In this document: positions 63,346-64,000 of the stretch, piece by piece | How positions within the stretch are numbered: position 1 is the first letter of the stretch | How the letters are laid out: each line of letters opens with the position of its first letter | Position numbers and translations under genes: made by a program | Notes under the pieces: model-generated | What the model saw: the letters and a program-made list of their open reading frames with translations, nothing else | What the model was told of the DNA's origin: nothing | The model's database searches: none | From: DASSJM01 sp036280655 | GTDB taxonomy: Bacteria > Actinomycetota > UBA4738 > HRBIN12 | NCBI GenBank assembly: GCA_036280655.1 | Contig: DASUQI010000041.1 | Coordinates: 124,001-188,000, forward strand | Reading direction: 5' to 3' | Length of the DNA stretch: 64,000 nucleotides

Positions 63346-64000
63346 CGGGGCCGCCGCTCGAGCCACCCGAGCGGCCAGGGCTCGTGCAGCATGGCCGCCC
63401 ATTCGACATCGCGGAGCCGCTTGATGCGGACGGCCGACCACCCGGCCTCCTGAACCGCCTCGATCAGCGGCACCGGCGACGGGAGCCGCGCGAGCGGCAA
63501 CTCGGCGAGCACGTCCTCCGGATAGGGCGCGTGATGGTCGTGCGGGGTCCCCATGACCCGGCGCAGCGCTTCCGCCGCGAGATCCTTCGCCCGGCGCCGC
63601 AGGTCGCGCTCGCCCCACACGCCTTCGAACAGCACCAGACGACCCGCGACCTCCTTCCAGCGCGCCAGCCCGCCGACGGGATCGGTCATCGTCCAGAGCA
63701 CGTGCCGCTCCATCACGACGTCGAACGGTCCAGATGGCGGCTCCATGCCAGAGCCGACGACGAACGTCATCCGCTCGTCGAGGCCGCGCTCCTTCGCCTT
63801 CAGCTCGGCGCGTCCGAGCATGCCCGGCGACAGGTCGAGCGCCGTCACCTCGTGTCCGAGCTCGGCGGCCAGGATCGCGAGCGCTCCGGTGCCGGCGCCC
63901 ACGTCCAGCACCTTGGAACCGGGTGCGGGAAGCGCCTCCTCGAGCGCACGGCGCCATGTCGCGGCCTCGAGCGGATCCGAGACCGCGTGCGACTTCGCGG
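63321..64000 (-). CDS. class I SAM-dependent methyltransferase, 5'-truncated by window
   Basis: The gene runs off the right edge. The visible part includes KVLDVGAGTGALAILAAELGHEV (motif I), DLSPGMLGRAELKAKE and VMERHVLWTMTDP, a typical methyltransferase. The reading frame stays open to 64000 with in-frame residues (AKSHAVSDPLEAATWRRALEEALPAPGSKVLDV), so the true start lies beyond it. It converges with the preceding methyltransferase gene. Confidence 0.85.
   Translation of the reverse strand, partial: AKSHAVSDPLEAATWRRALEEALPAPGSKVLDVGAGTGALAILAAELGHEVTALDLSPGMLGRAELKAKERGLDERMTFVVGSGMEPPSGPFDVVMERHVLWTMTDPVGGLARWKEVAGRLVLFEGVWGERDLRRRAKDLAAEALRRVMGTPHDHHAPYPEDVLAELPLARLPSPVPLIEAVQEAGWSAVRIKRLRDVEWAAMLHEPWPLGWLERRPRYALVADA

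Overview
This 64 kb window is GC-rich, densely coded bacterial chromosome with many GTG starts and head-to-tail overlaps of the ATGA and GTGA type. A WhiB-type Fe-S regulator at 16192, an F420/LLM-type oxidoreductase, a Ddn-like F420 protein, an ArsA/SRPBCC/PimB-like/DEDD-GIY nuclease neighbourhood (similar, from memory, to M. tuberculosis Rv2184c-Rv2191) and a SufU/SufS operon point to the Actinomycetota, probably a deep or uncultivated lineage. I cannot place it more finely from sequence alone. I see no rRNA, tRNA, CRISPR array, insertion sequence or prophage.

Layout. 1-4.9 kb: an SOS-box-like palindrome near the left edge, a frameshifted lipoprotein gene, fdhD, divergent fhs, and a three-gene operon (zinc-ribbon peptide, RidA, broken DUF2269 membrane protein) behind a promoter with overlapping palindromes. 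4.9-16 kb: two uncharacterised genes, a GcvT-like aminomethyltransferase, DEDDh exonuclease, 5-formyl-THF cyclo-ligase, LLM oxidoreductase, ROK kinase, a Cys-containing peptide, ArsA ATPase, SRPBCC, a zinc-ribbon membrane protein, a PimB-like glycosyltransferase and divergent ygfZ. 16-25.6 kb: whiB, a heptose-phosphate operon (hddA-gmhB-gmhA), an ABC exporter, an exonuclease/GIY-YIG nuclease with a LexA-like box inside its promoter, a thiolase, a five-gene operon of small proteins, and an aquaporin. 25.6-38.6 kb: a NifS-like desulfurase, 2-oxoacid:ferredoxin oxidoreductase (korAB), a USP-USP-Rieske fusion, a DUF2269 membrane protein, a cNMP-binding protein, metH, a class III aminotransferase, erpA, ybaK and a DinB-like protein. 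38.6-43.3 kb: FemAB/GNAT-like protein, DUF2207, Ca2+/H+ exchanger, methyltransferase. 43.3-49.3 kb: suf operon sufB-(broken yciI)-sufD-Rieske-sufC-sufS-sufU on the minus strand. 49.4-52.9 kb: lipoprotein, unknown gene, a beta-carbonic anhydrase broken by TAG and a frameshift, rhodanese cysA with a Cys-Cys leader ORF, and sufT. 52.9-64 kb: NarL-type regulator, pseudo-receiver histidine kinase, lipoprotein, gcvT, lpd-E1alpha-E1beta-E2-lipB operon and two methyltransferases.

How the genes fit together. Three themes recur: one-carbon/folate chemistry (fdhD, fhs, cyclo-ligase, two GcvT-like proteins, ygfZ, metH), Fe-S and sulfur handling (suf operon, sufT, erpA, a second desulfurase, rhodanese), and 2-oxoacid oxidation by two alternative systems (ferredoxin-linked KorAB and the lipoyl-dependent E1/E2/E3 complex with its lipoyl transferase).

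The most distinctive observations are the USP-USP-Rieske fusion; a nearly identical ~24-bp element upstream of both sufB and the rhodanese leader; the Cys-Cys leader peptide; SOS-like boxes; at least eleven genes with a TANNNT-N6/7-start signature of leaderless transcription; and four genes carrying nearly all visible indels and nonsense changes while the long core genes are intact.
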